This document shows, piece by piece, positions 25,933 to 34,543 of a DNA stretch of 38,475 nt; position 1 is the stretch's first letter, and the number at the start of each line of letters is the position of its first letter. Source of the DNA: Colwellia sp. (GTDB taxonomy: Bacteria > Pseudomonadota > Gammaproteobacteria > Enterobacterales > Alteromonadaceae); the NCBI GenBank assembly GCA_022969215.1, contig JALJPA010000017.1, positions 1-38,475 of the forward strand, in the 5' to 3' direction. The notes beneath the pieces are model-generated. The model saw only the letters and a list, made by a program, of their open reading frames with translations, did no database searches and was not told the DNA's origin. A program made the position numbers and the translations under genes.

Positions 25933-27524
25933 TATGAAACCCTCCATATATCTATTCTGGCATCGCTTATCCTGGCTTCGTCTTCATCCTTCCTATAACT
26001 TATATCTAAATCTATTGTTGCTGGTGAACCTAGTGTTGTATAGGTTGTTATTGATTCTGATACCCAACCGTTGTCCTCTTTTATGTTATGAAATAAGTAA
26101 TCACCGCCGTTACTGTGTGTATGCTGGGCTACGCCATCGACTTTAAATTCTAGATCGGTTCCTTTTTCTTTCTTTTTATTTGTTATTTGTGCAGTGAATG
26201 AAATTCTATATTTACCGGCGGGCTTTGTTGATGTTGTTACTGAGAGTTTTGATTGAAATGATCCTGAAGTTGTCGAACTTTGCGGTAAGCTGCTAAACTC
26301 TTCGAACTCAGTGCCGAATAAGCCCGCACCAATTGCACTAAAAGATAACGGGGTTTCTGATCCCTTGCCTGTCTCCCAATCTCCACTTGTTCCTGATCTA
26401 ATAACAGAGACATTTACTTTTGTTATTACTGCGCTATCTTCATAAAAGAAAAAATCATCTCTTGTGAAGTCTTCGACAGTGCCAACAGTGCCAACACCCC
26501 TGATAGTTAAATCATTTAATATGTGACTCTCAACTTCAAATAACCCGTTATTTATCCTTGAACCAGTTATAGAGACAATATCGTTTTGAGAAAATATTGC
26601 AGAACCAACCGTAACAACCGTTGGGTTAGTAGTTGAAGGCTCTCCATTAGTGAATCGCTCACCCGCCACGGAATCAGTCGTTGATGTGGCTTGGTAAATC
26701 ACAGAAATTCCCGACTGTGTCGGAGTTGTAGAAGTATATTCGCTGTTCAATCTAGCGTAATCATCAGATATATTGCTAGTGTCACCTATATTTGCGATAG
26801 GGAAAGGTCGTGCTACTGCAAATCCTGATTCAATATAGGGCTTTGTTTGCCCGATAAACAAACCGTCCGTCTGAAGACCACCAAACAATTCAACACCGGA
26901 AAGTTTCAATAACATCTCATCGCCGGTATAGAAAAATACTACATTACCACCTTCAACTTTTGTTATGTCTAAGGTTAATATAGTTCCAACATCACTAATT
27001 AAAACGGGTAGTGTCACGTCAAGTATTACCGGACCTGTATCTAAAGGGCCAGCGAACGACTGAACCCTAATGTTACCCGCTGTTGCTGGTCTTATGCCAA
27101 AAGTTGATATTAAACTATCTACCGGAAATTGAAATAGCATCTCTTGAGGATCTGCTAACTGAGTTGTAAACACTGAAGCAACAATAAATGTTGAATCATC
27201 AGTTAAATCATAAACAACGCTTTCCACAACCCCATCGCTATTGTATTGAGTTGTCAACGGTATGTAATTAGCTCCGTACGCATCTGTTAGAGCCAGTACT
27301 CTTGTGCCGGGTGATACCTCTAACCCATCCCTTCCTAATCTAACAGAGCCGGGATTTGTTTCTACCGTCCCATCAACCTTGAGTATGTTTGTGCTGCTAG
27401 CTATTGACTCAACAAGCATACCACCTGATGATTTAGGTACGGAGTCATCAGGTAAGTTAATAATTGAATCGACAGCCTCTTGTTGTGAAGCGGATAGCCC
27501 CTTGGGTATTGATACGGTTCCCAT
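25932..27524 (-). CDS. Large virion-type protein of unknown role
   Basis: Beta-rich, in head operon between coat and gp4-like genes. Confidence 0.5.
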   Translation of the reverse strand: MGTVSIPKGLSASQQEAVDSIINLPDDSVPKSSGGMLVESIASSTNILKVDGTVETNPGSVRLGRDGLEVSPGTRVLALTDAYGANYIPLTTQYNSDGVVESVVYDLTDDSTFIVASVFTTQLADPQEMLFQFPVDSLISTFGIRPATAGNIRVQSFAGPLDTGPVILDVTLPVLISDVGTILTLDITKVEGGNVVFFYTGDEMLLKLSGVELFGGLQTDGLFIGQTKPYIESGFAVARPFPIANIGDTSNISDDYARLNSEYTSTTPTQSGISVIYQATSTTDSVAGERFTNGEPSTTNPTVVTVGSAIFSQNDIVSITGSRINNGLFEVESHILNDLTIRGVGTVGTVEDFTRDDFFFYEDSAVITKVNVSVIRSGTSGDWETGKGSETPLSFSAIGAGLFGTEFEEFSSLPQSSTTSGSFQSKLSVTTSTKPAGKYRISFTAQITNKKKEKGTDLEFKVDGVAQHTHSNGGDYLFHNIKEDNGWVSESITTYTTLGSPATIDLDISYRKDEDEARISDARIDIWRVS

Positions 27525-27525
27525 G

Positions 27526-27846
27526 TTATCTACCTCCAGCCTGTAACAGTGTTATTGTTGCTTCGCCAGATGTATGACTGGTTACATTTAAACGCACGGC
27601 AGAAACGGGGATGATTATATTTCCCTCGTCATTAGTCGTAAGCCCAGTAAGCCCATCAGTATCAAACCATGTCGGCGTAACACTTTCGTCTTGGATGTCG
27701 TCAAAAGTGTGTTCAACGGTAAAAGTCAACGCCGCGCCAACACTAAGAACCACAGCCATACCAAGCTTAAAGTTGCTCTCTCTCCAATCAACAGGTAGTG
27801 TGCTCCCTGCCGATTGAGAAGATACGGTGTTTTTTACTCTACGCAT
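27526..27846 (-). CDS. Small structural protein
   Basis: Beta-rich, in head operon. Confidence 0.5.
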   Translation of the reverse strand: MRRVKNTVSSQSAGSTLPVDWRESNFKLGMAVVLSVGAALTFTVEHTFDDIQDESVTPTWFDTDGLTGLTTNDEGNIIIPVSAVRLNVTSHTSGEATITLLQAGGR

Positions 27847-27850
27847 AATA

Positions 27851-28261
27851 TCAAGCCTCTTTAGCCCAAACGCCGCGAACTGCTACAACTTGCCACGCGG
27901 CAGTGCCATTCAAGCTTGCTAAAGTGACGTAATCGCCCTTTTTAGCCGTTGCCTTAGTGTTTATCAAGTCTTTATTGTCTGTATTGCTACCGATGTAATT
28001 AATGCCGTCTACGGCTGCTGGGCTAACACTCAACTCGGCTGTTCCGTCTTCGGCAGTGTTAACAAATGTGATAGTATTGCCGGTTGCGATTGATGGCATT
28101 GTAAATACAACACCGTCCAAATCAGAGGCTAATGATTTACCTGAATCTGTGTTGATTATAACTGTGTAATTTGCTGTTTTTTCTTCTGCGTTGATGTCAA
28201 CGAGAAAGGAAGCTAAACCATTGGGAATTACAGATAAGCGTTTTTTTGAAAGGTTTGACAT
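27851..28261 (-). CDS. Putative head decoration protein
   Basis: MSNLSKKRLSVIPNGLASFLVDINAEEK...; next to the coat gene. Confidence 0.5.
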   Translation of the reverse strand: MSNLSKKRLSVIPNGLASFLVDINAEEKTANYTVIINTDSGKSLASDLDGVVFTMPSIATGNTITFVNTAEDGTAELSVSPAAVDGINYIGSNTDNKDLINTKATAKKGDYVTLASLNGTAAWQVVAVRGVWAKEA

Positions 28262-28352
28262 TTTTGAATCTCCAAAGCGCCGCCACGGATTCAAACCGTG
28301 ATTTACCCATCAGGGACGCGATTATAGGAAGGGGCGTTAACCCCTGCATTAA

Positions 28353-29276
28353 TTATATACCCGCTGAACCATAACAACCGCGAGGATCAGACCAACCGAA
28401 CGAATAACGCTCATCGGCTTTGAATCGCATGTTGCTTGTACCAAAATCTTTATCTTGATCAAAGTCCACTTCTTGACGGGTGAAATACTTCATCCCATCC
28501 GGCGCATTAGTTTTGATAAACCATGCAGATGCAGAGGTAAGATAATTGTTTACCGAATGACCACCCGGCAACATACCAGTTGAGCGGATAGCATTAACAG
28601 CATTGTTGGCCGTATCATTTTGCAATGAAGATTTTAATATTCGCTCTGCTTCAAAACTTAATTTAGATGGGACAATCAAATTAAGTCCTTGCAATGCAAT
28701 ACGCAAACCTCGCGGATCAGTCGCTTCATTAATCTGTATTAGCAAATCTTCAAGCGATGCTTCAGATAACGCCGCTGGTGTCGCTAATCTGTTGCTAAAG
28801 GTTGTGTTATCTGATGGACCGTTAATGTGGGCAGTTGAAAATAATTCCACCCCATCGCCACCAGGCATTAAGAACGCAGAGTTAAAGCCACGGTTGTATA
28901 CATTAGCGCCAACGTTCTCTTTAGTTTGATGCATTGAAAACGACAAAGCACGCGCGCGTTTTTCAAATAAATGGTATAGGTTATCCGCTAAGTTCTCTTT
29001 AGTAACAATAAAGCCTTTAGCATATGTTAAGTTTTTAAACTTAGGACTAAATCCTTCTTGTTGCGAGTCGTAAGCAATGCCCGCGCCCTCTTGCTTTTCA
29101 GGAGCTAACCCAAAACCTTCGAATTGTTGATCTTGTTCAAATGCTTTTTTAGACTGATCAGTATTAAAAAGCATATCCCATTGCGTTTGGTGCTTCGTGT
29201 AAGCTTGACCAAATACATTCTTAACGCCTTCAACTAGTAGGCGTGCGTTATTACCCGTTGTGATTATGCCGCCCAT
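28353..29276 (-). CDS. Major capsid protein, Mu gpT-like flavour
   Basis: ARLLVEGVKNVFGQAYTKHQTQWDMLF...KNLTYAKGFIVTKENLADNLYHLFEKRARALSFSMHQTKE...FSTAH. Confidence 0.85.
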   Translation of the reverse strand: MGGIITTGNNARLLVEGVKNVFGQAYTKHQTQWDMLFNTDQSKKAFEQDQQFEGFGLAPEKQEGAGIAYDSQQEGFSPKFKNLTYAKGFIVTKENLADNLYHLFEKRARALSFSMHQTKENVGANVYNRGFNSAFLMPGGDGVELFSTAHINGPSDNTTFSNRLATPAALSEASLEDLLIQINEATDPRGLRIALQGLNLIVPSKLSFEAERILKSSLQNDTANNAVNAIRSTGMLPGGHSVNNYLTSASAWFIKTNAPDGMKYFTRQEVDFDQDKDFGTSNMRFKADERYSFGWSDPRGCYGSAGI

Positions 29277-29277
29277 A

Positions 29278-29838
29278 TTATACTCCTACCACATCATTGG
29301 TTGATTCATTAATACGACAAATTAAAGTCGTTCCGATTGGTGCTGGGTAAGTAATACTTCCAGAATCCTTAACACCAACAATACGAACCTGAGCAGAACC
29401 AGAGGAAGCCGCACCAGTTGCATTGATAGTCATATTGGAATTTACTAAACCACCCGTTTGTGTGGCCGCTGTTGCTACAATGTCTAAATTGCCGCTAACG
29501 TCTGTTAATGCAAAGGTTCCGTCTGATGTTTCAGCTTCAAGTAACATATCTTTACCAGTGGCAACTTTAACGGTTCCTGCGGTGCTAGCCGCTAAACCTT
29601 TTTGCTCTAGATTTGACATGTTGAAATCAATACCGACAATAACACCAGTAATCAAACCGGCCGCGCTTGATGCGTCTACTTCAGAAATACCAGTTGATGC
29701 GTCTAAGTTGCCTGTTTCGGTAACTAAATCGCCAACTGATAATAAGGTTGAATGTGTTGCGTCAACGGCGTAGGTTTCGACCTTACCGATATATGGGTGA
29801 CCTGAACGGTCTTGTATGGGGCGAAATCCACCAGCCAT
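29278..29838 (-). CDS. Decoration / capsid-associated protein
   Basis: MAGGFRPIQDRSGHPYIGKVETYAVDATHST...; GGAG upstream of the ATG at 29838. Confidence 0.6.
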   Translation of the reverse strand: MAGGFRPIQDRSGHPYIGKVETYAVDATHSTLLSVGDLVTETGNLDASTGISEVDASSAAGLITGVIVGIDFNMSNLEQKGLAASTAGTVKVATGKDMLLEAETSDGTFALTDVSGNLDIVATAATQTGGLVNSNMTINATGAASSGSAQVRIVGVKDSGSITYPAPIGTTLICRINESTNDVVGV

Positions 29839-29986
29839 AATGTTCTCCAAATTAAAAAGTAATAAATAGCACGTTGTGTACTATGAGCTTACAAATCAAT
29901 CCAGAGTTTCTTTCTGTATTTTGATTTGGGGCTTAAATTCGCATCTACGAAAATGGCCACTTATCAATAAATATAGTCATTTTGTA

Positions 29987-30021
29987 GTAAATTTCACCAC
30001 TTTTCTAATGGTGAAATTTAC
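29987..30021. promoter_or_regulatory. 13-bp perfect hairpin in head-operon leader
   Basis: GTAAATTTCACCA-CTTTTCTAA-TGGTGAAATTTAC. Confidence 0.65.
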
Positions 30022-30059
30022 CAAGGTTGGTTAATACTACCATAATTTAGTTGTTTTTA

Positions 30060-30467
30060 CTAAACTATATCCCTTTCCCTTGATACCACATGATCTTGTC
30101 CTTTAGGGACGTATTCATTTTCGCCAAGGTTTTGTGCTTGATTGGTCGATGTTGCGATATTCAAATCTTGCTGCTTTTTAATATCTTCATCGTAATACGT
30201 TTGTTCTATTTGCATTAAAAAAAGAGTATTGCCGTTACCGGCTGGTGTGGTTATATGTTCGTTTCGCTCGTTTGTAACCTTCTCCCACCATGCCCGTTCC
30301 ATTTGCTCAATAGCTCCATCCTTATCAACTTGCCAATACTGCTGGTAACCTTCTTTTTTTAATGAGTCCGGTACTTGTAATTTATTACCCGCTGACATTG
30401 GGATTCGGGCAGGTCTTTCGGTATTGGTGTGGGCCTGGTCCGCTCTGCTCTTGTTTTGATTTTTCAT
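30060..30467 (-). CDS. Hypothetical head-operon protein
   Basis: ORF between scaffold and decoration genes. Confidence 0.55.
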   Translation of the reverse strand: MKNQNKSRADQAHTNTERPARIPMSAGNKLQVPDSLKKEGYQQYWQVDKDGAIEQMERAWWEKVTNERNEHITTPAGNGNTLFLMQIEQTYYDEDIKKQQDLNIATSTNQAQNLGENEYVPKGQDHVVSRERDIV

Positions 30468-31279
30468 TATTTTCCCCTCGTAGCTGAAACAGCTTTTAAA
30501 AATTCAGCTTCGGTTTTGAATAGCTCACTACCAAATGAGTTCCAGTTATCGCGTTCCTCTGCTGTCAAATCGTTCATTGTTAAACCTTTGTTAGATCTGC
30601 GCGGCGTGCTTGTATTGTTTTCAGATAGATTTGATTGACTTCTTCGGGGGTTTGTTGGTGTTGTCGGGTATAAGCTTTCAATGCGTGAATCAACATGAGC
30701 TAGTACTTGGCTATTTGTCCACGTTGGATTTTTGTTTAAACAGCTTTTCCAAACGCCTTCCGCCACTCCGCCACGTTCATCATTTGCATCATTAAACCAA
30801 GGGTTTTTTGTAATCCATGCGCTTATTTCAGGTGGTTGCGATTCGGTTTCTACCGTTTTTACTGGTTCTTCTTTTTCAAGCTTGTCAATTTCTTCTTGGT
30901 TTTTGTCGTAAGTATCTAAATCGCTAACTTTTGTCGCTTCCCTTTGACCGTCTTTTAATTTCTTTATCTCCGCTTCCTTGGTAGCTTTGTGGTATTTGTT
31001 TAAGTTTACGATCTGCGAGTCAAAGCTGACTTTTTGGTCACTCATTGTCTGCTTGACTTCGTTTAGCTGCTTAATCCACTTACCATCATTAACGTACTCT
31101 TTTGCGGACTTCCAGTTACCTGCATCACCTTCAAATTGATCTTCAGGCTTCCAACCTTGATCATGCGCTTTCTGCTCTATCGCTGTAAATTTAATTCCTT
31201 CGGTGATTTCTTCCTGACCTTCTAGATCAGCCTTTGCCAACTCTTCTAAGTTAACATCTTCCACTTTTTCGCCGCTCAT
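30467..31279 (-). CDS. Scaffold protein
   Basis: Acidic/charged helical protein between portal and coat genes. Confidence 0.6.
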   Translation of the reverse strand: MSGEKVEDVNLEELAKADLEGQEEITEGIKFTAIEQKAHDQGWKPEDQFEGDAGNWKSAKEYVNDGKWIKQLNEVKQTMSDQKVSFDSQIVNLNKYHKATKEAEIKKLKDGQREATKVSDLDTYDKNQEEIDKLEKEEPVKTVETESQPPEISAWITKNPWFNDANDERGGVAEGVWKSCLNKNPTWTNSQVLAHVDSRIESLYPTTPTNPRRSQSNLSENNTSTPRRSNKGLTMNDLTAEERDNWNSFGSELFKTEAEFLKAVSATRGK

Positions 31280-31660
31280 TTACTTATCCTCATTAATAAG
31301 TTGATTTACTAGCTCTTCACTAAGTACGCCGATAATGTCGCTGTCTGCAACGTAACGTAACTTTTTATACTGTGGCTCATAATCACCCGTTCTTGAGTGC
31401 TTGCCATCGTATCGGCTTTTAAGTTCTACCGTGTCACCGATTTTAACGCCCCAATCGCCGGGACCATCACAACCTGAAAACCCCTTGTAAGCAGTTGGTC
31501 CAAACGCTAGTATTTTGGCTACATCACTACCCTTTGATTCTCTTGATTGTTCTGTTTCTGACATTGTTATAATGCCGCCTTTTGATTTAAACTGCACTGG
31601 TATAACTTCGATCAATACATGAAAACCTAATGGTAATACTGGTGTTTTAATTTCCAACAT
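31280..31660 (-). CDS. GroES-like co-chaperonin
   Basis: PLGFHVLIEVIPVQFKSKGGIITMSE...SDVAKILAFGP...VKIGDTVELK...ADSDIIGVL, in GroES motif order. Confidence 0.65.
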   Translation of the reverse strand: MLEIKTPVLPLGFHVLIEVIPVQFKSKGGIITMSETEQSRESKGSDVAKILAFGPTAYKGFSGCDGPGDWGVKIGDTVELKSRYDGKHSRTGDYEPQYKKLRYVADSDIIGVLSEELVNQLINEDK

Positions 31661-31881
31661 TATTCGTCACCATCCCTTAACATTTCGTAAGCTTCTTTAA
31701 ATAAATTAGCACCTTCAACTGTAGCTTCATTGGTACACGCTTGCATTGCTGTTAAGTCCATAGTTTCCCTTACTACTGATTCACCTTGTATTACTTTTAT
31801 CTGCTCTGCTACTTCTGCAAATACTGCTTGTGTTACGGGGTGGCTGTTCCAATCCGCTAAATCTTCTTTACTTATCATCAT
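31660..31881 (-). CDS. Hypothetical protein
   Basis: ORF overlapping portal stop. Confidence 0.5.
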   Translation of the reverse strand: MMISKEDLADWNSHPVTQAVFAEVAEQIKVIQGESVVRETMDLTAMQACTNEATVEGANLFKEAYEMLRDGDE

Positions 31882-34024
31882 TTAAACCCTGTGGTTGTTG
31901 TATTTGTTGCAAAGCCTGCTGATTTTGCAACTCTTGATTATCAAGCTCACCCACTGCTTTGTGGGTAGATATTTGATTTTTTACGTCTTCTGTTTCTGCT
32001 TTTTCATAATTAAGCACTTCGATTGATTTGTTCTTTTTAATCTCACTATGTGCTTTATCTGCATCACTTGATGCTTTCAAGTCTGCTCTTGCTTCTTCAC
32101 GTTCTATTCTATCAGCTTCGGCCGCTGCTAACAAATCAAGCCTTTCAGCTTCGCCGCTTATTAACTCGGCTAGCTCTGGATTTTCTGATAATAACCTTTG
32201 TAAACGCTGCTCTGCGTCTTCTTCAGGAAATATCTCTTCCATTCTCTGCGAACCTATAGCCTCATAGAAGTTTTCAATAATTGGTCTAATATTACCCCCT
32301 GCCATTGCTACAAGTTCAACCTGACTAACTTCTGTTTGCGCCTGTTGTATCCGCTGTATTTGGCTGGATATTTCAGGGTTAGCAACTGGTACGATATTCA
32401 TCCGGCGTAAATCAAAATCAAACTCAAAGTTAGCCTCGGGATCGTCAAGTACTTCTTGGTATTCTTGCGGATCAAGAAACTTTGAATTAAGGATAAACAG
32501 CTTTTTAAACTCTGATGCCATTGCCCGGTAAATTCTGAGTATTATTGCGCCCGCTGATTGCTGTTGCTCTTGTACTAATGCAAGTGTTGTTGTTGCTGGT
32601 GCGTTGGCCCCGATTGTTTGCGATAAATCTGCTGATGCTGATAGCTCTTGGGATGAACTAATAAACAGTTGCATCATTGAGAATAGCGTTGGGCTAGCGT
32701 CTTGAATAGGCCTAGGGAATATTCCGCTACTGAGGTCTTGCGCTGATATACCCGTTTGTTTATACTCGCCTGGCTTGAATGCCGACGATCCCATTTTACC
32801 CCTAAAGCCTTTTGCCAACCAGCCGCCGCCCGTATTTGCCAATGTACCGGAATCAACTAGCTGGTTTGTTGTCGCGTTAATGGCATTGGTTAATGCACCC
32901 AAGATGTAAGAGTAGCCAATATCTAAAAAGCCCCCTTCAGGATCGTGAAGGAAACTATACTTAGTTATATCATTTACTGGTTTGATTCTTACCACTTCGC
33001 GCTTACCATCAGCACCGGCTAGTCCGTCAACTGTCATTAAGCTAGATAAATCAGTGGCGCGTCTATTCTTTTCATCTTTGACTAATACGTCAGAAGGCTC
33101 AAAGCGAGGTGTTATCCTTACTATTTGGCTGGAATGTTTAGCAATGGTGAAAGTATAAGGTTCTTCGTAACCGTCACCGTCTAAATCAAAATAACCTTGC
33201 TGCTCGATAAAATCTGTCATCTTGTCAGCTTCGGCTTGATCTTCTGTGTCTTCACTGTCAGAAATTGCGCTAATTTCTATATCTAGCCAAAGCCCTTGAT
33301 TTTGACGCTCTAATATATCGTTATGCGACAATTCAAACTGAGTGCTAAACCTTCTTAGTCTGGATATGCTTTTGACCCGATTGTTAACCACAAAGTCAGG
33401 GTACAGGATAATGTTTGACATTGAGCGACCTAAGCGCTGGTCAAAGAATGTTTTCTTAAATGCACAGCCATCATAAGGAAGTTTGTAAATAAGCGTTTCG
33501 TGTTCTTCCCGCCATTCTTCCATTTGAACATTGATCTGAAAGTTTGAATACTCTGCTACACGTTCAGCGGATTTTGCTTTCTCACCATCTAAATCTTTGC
33601 CGATGATTTTTGTTTTAACGATATTATCTTGGCGTAATAGCTCGGTTGATGCACGGTCACTAAATTTAAGCGCCGCTTGCATTAAGGTAGGTGATTTAAA
33701 GTTGCTAGCACCATCCCAAGGGGTAGATTTGGCGTTCTTTTCTTGCTTAACTAACTCTAGACCTCTTTTATTAAAGTCGTTCCATTCGTCCATCGAGCTC
33801 AAATCAGCGATAAAGCCGTTATTTACATTTTGACCTACTTTATTAAGCATGTCATCACTGAACTGGTCCGCTACATTAGCTCTCGGTATGAAGATAATCT
33901 TAGTTTCTTGCTCAGTGCCACTAGCGACAATATCAAAAAAGCTTGCAAGCAATTCAACGCCTTCTAGCTCGGTTTGTTTGTTTTGCTCTTCTCGTTCTTC
34001 TAATTTAATTTCTGGTTTATTCAT
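31868..34024 (-). CDS. Portal protein
   Basis: 718 aa, position after terminase; KSTPWDGASNFKSPTLMQAALKF..., C-terminal helical/Gln-rich. Confidence 0.85.
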   Translation of the reverse strand: MNKPEIKLEEREEQNKQTELEGVELLASFFDIVASGTEQETKIIFIPRANVADQFSDDMLNKVGQNVNNGFIADLSSMDEWNDFNKRGLELVKQEKNAKSTPWDGASNFKSPTLMQAALKFSDRASTELLRQDNIVKTKIIGKDLDGEKAKSAERVAEYSNFQINVQMEEWREEHETLIYKLPYDGCAFKKTFFDQRLGRSMSNIILYPDFVVNNRVKSISRLRRFSTQFELSHNDILERQNQGLWLDIEISAISDSEDTEDQAEADKMTDFIEQQGYFDLDGDGYEEPYTFTIAKHSSQIVRITPRFEPSDVLVKDEKNRRATDLSSLMTVDGLAGADGKREVVRIKPVNDITKYSFLHDPEGGFLDIGYSYILGALTNAINATTNQLVDSGTLANTGGGWLAKGFRGKMGSSAFKPGEYKQTGISAQDLSSGIFPRPIQDASPTLFSMMQLFISSSQELSASADLSQTIGANAPATTTLALVQEQQQSAGAIILRIYRAMASEFKKLFILNSKFLDPQEYQEVLDDPEANFEFDFDLRRMNIVPVANPEISSQIQRIQQAQTEVSQVELVAMAGGNIRPIIENFYEAIGSQRMEEIFPEEDAEQRLQRLLSENPELAELISGEAERLDLLAAAEADRIEREEARADLKASSDADKAHSEIKKNKSIEVLNYEKAETEDVKNQISTHKAVGELDNQELQNQQALQQIQQPQGLNDDK

Positions 34025-34025
34025 G

Positions 34026-34355
34026 TTAATGCCCTGTTGTTCCCGTTGCTATTGAAGCTATAATCATAGTGTCCACACCTTCAACAAAATCGAGTAGTGC
34101 TTTGTATTCTTTATTGTGAATTAAGCGCTCGATATACCCGAGCTTCATCTTGACTTTGTAACCGTTACGCCAGTTGTTTATATTAATATAATTGGCATCA
34201 ACCTTAACTGATAAACCGCTTCTTTTTGCTACCGACATCACACAGTCCATCACAAGACTGGTATTCTCTTGTTTTGTAATTAATTTAGGCACATATTTAT
34301 CGTTACCTACTGCGCTTGGTTTTTTTTTAAAATACTCAAACATATCACTCACCAT
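34026..34355 (-). CDS. Hypothetical protein
   Basis: ORF between portal and terminase. Confidence 0.45.
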   Translation of the reverse strand: MVSDMFEYFKKKPSAVGNDKYVPKLITKQENTSLVMDCVMSVAKRSGLSVKVDANYININNWRNGYKVKMKLGYIERLIHNKEYKALLDFVEGVDTMIIASIATGTTGH

Positions 34356-34542
34356 TTCTTTTTGCTAACCCTAAAGAGGCAAGACATAAATTTGTTGTTT
34401 GACTGGCGATAAAAGAAGTCATGAATGCAATGTATTCGTGTTTACTTGCTATTTTTGCGCTCTCTATTAATCGCTTTATTCGCTGTTCTGATTGCTTGGC
34501 CTGTAGATCAAGTATGTATTCAAGTTGTTCTGAATTTGTCAT
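34345..34542 (-). CDS. Hypothetical protein
   Basis: ORF between portal and terminase. Confidence 0.45.
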   Translation of the reverse strand: MTNSEQLEYILDLQAKQSEQRIKRLIESAKIASKHEYIAFMTSFIASQTTNLCLASLGLAKRNGE

Positions 34543-34543
34543 A

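Noticed and set aside
28276-28340. tRNA gene on the minus strand
   Set aside because: Only a T-arm-like hairpin is convincing; no proper D-arm, and T-loop position 56 is T not C
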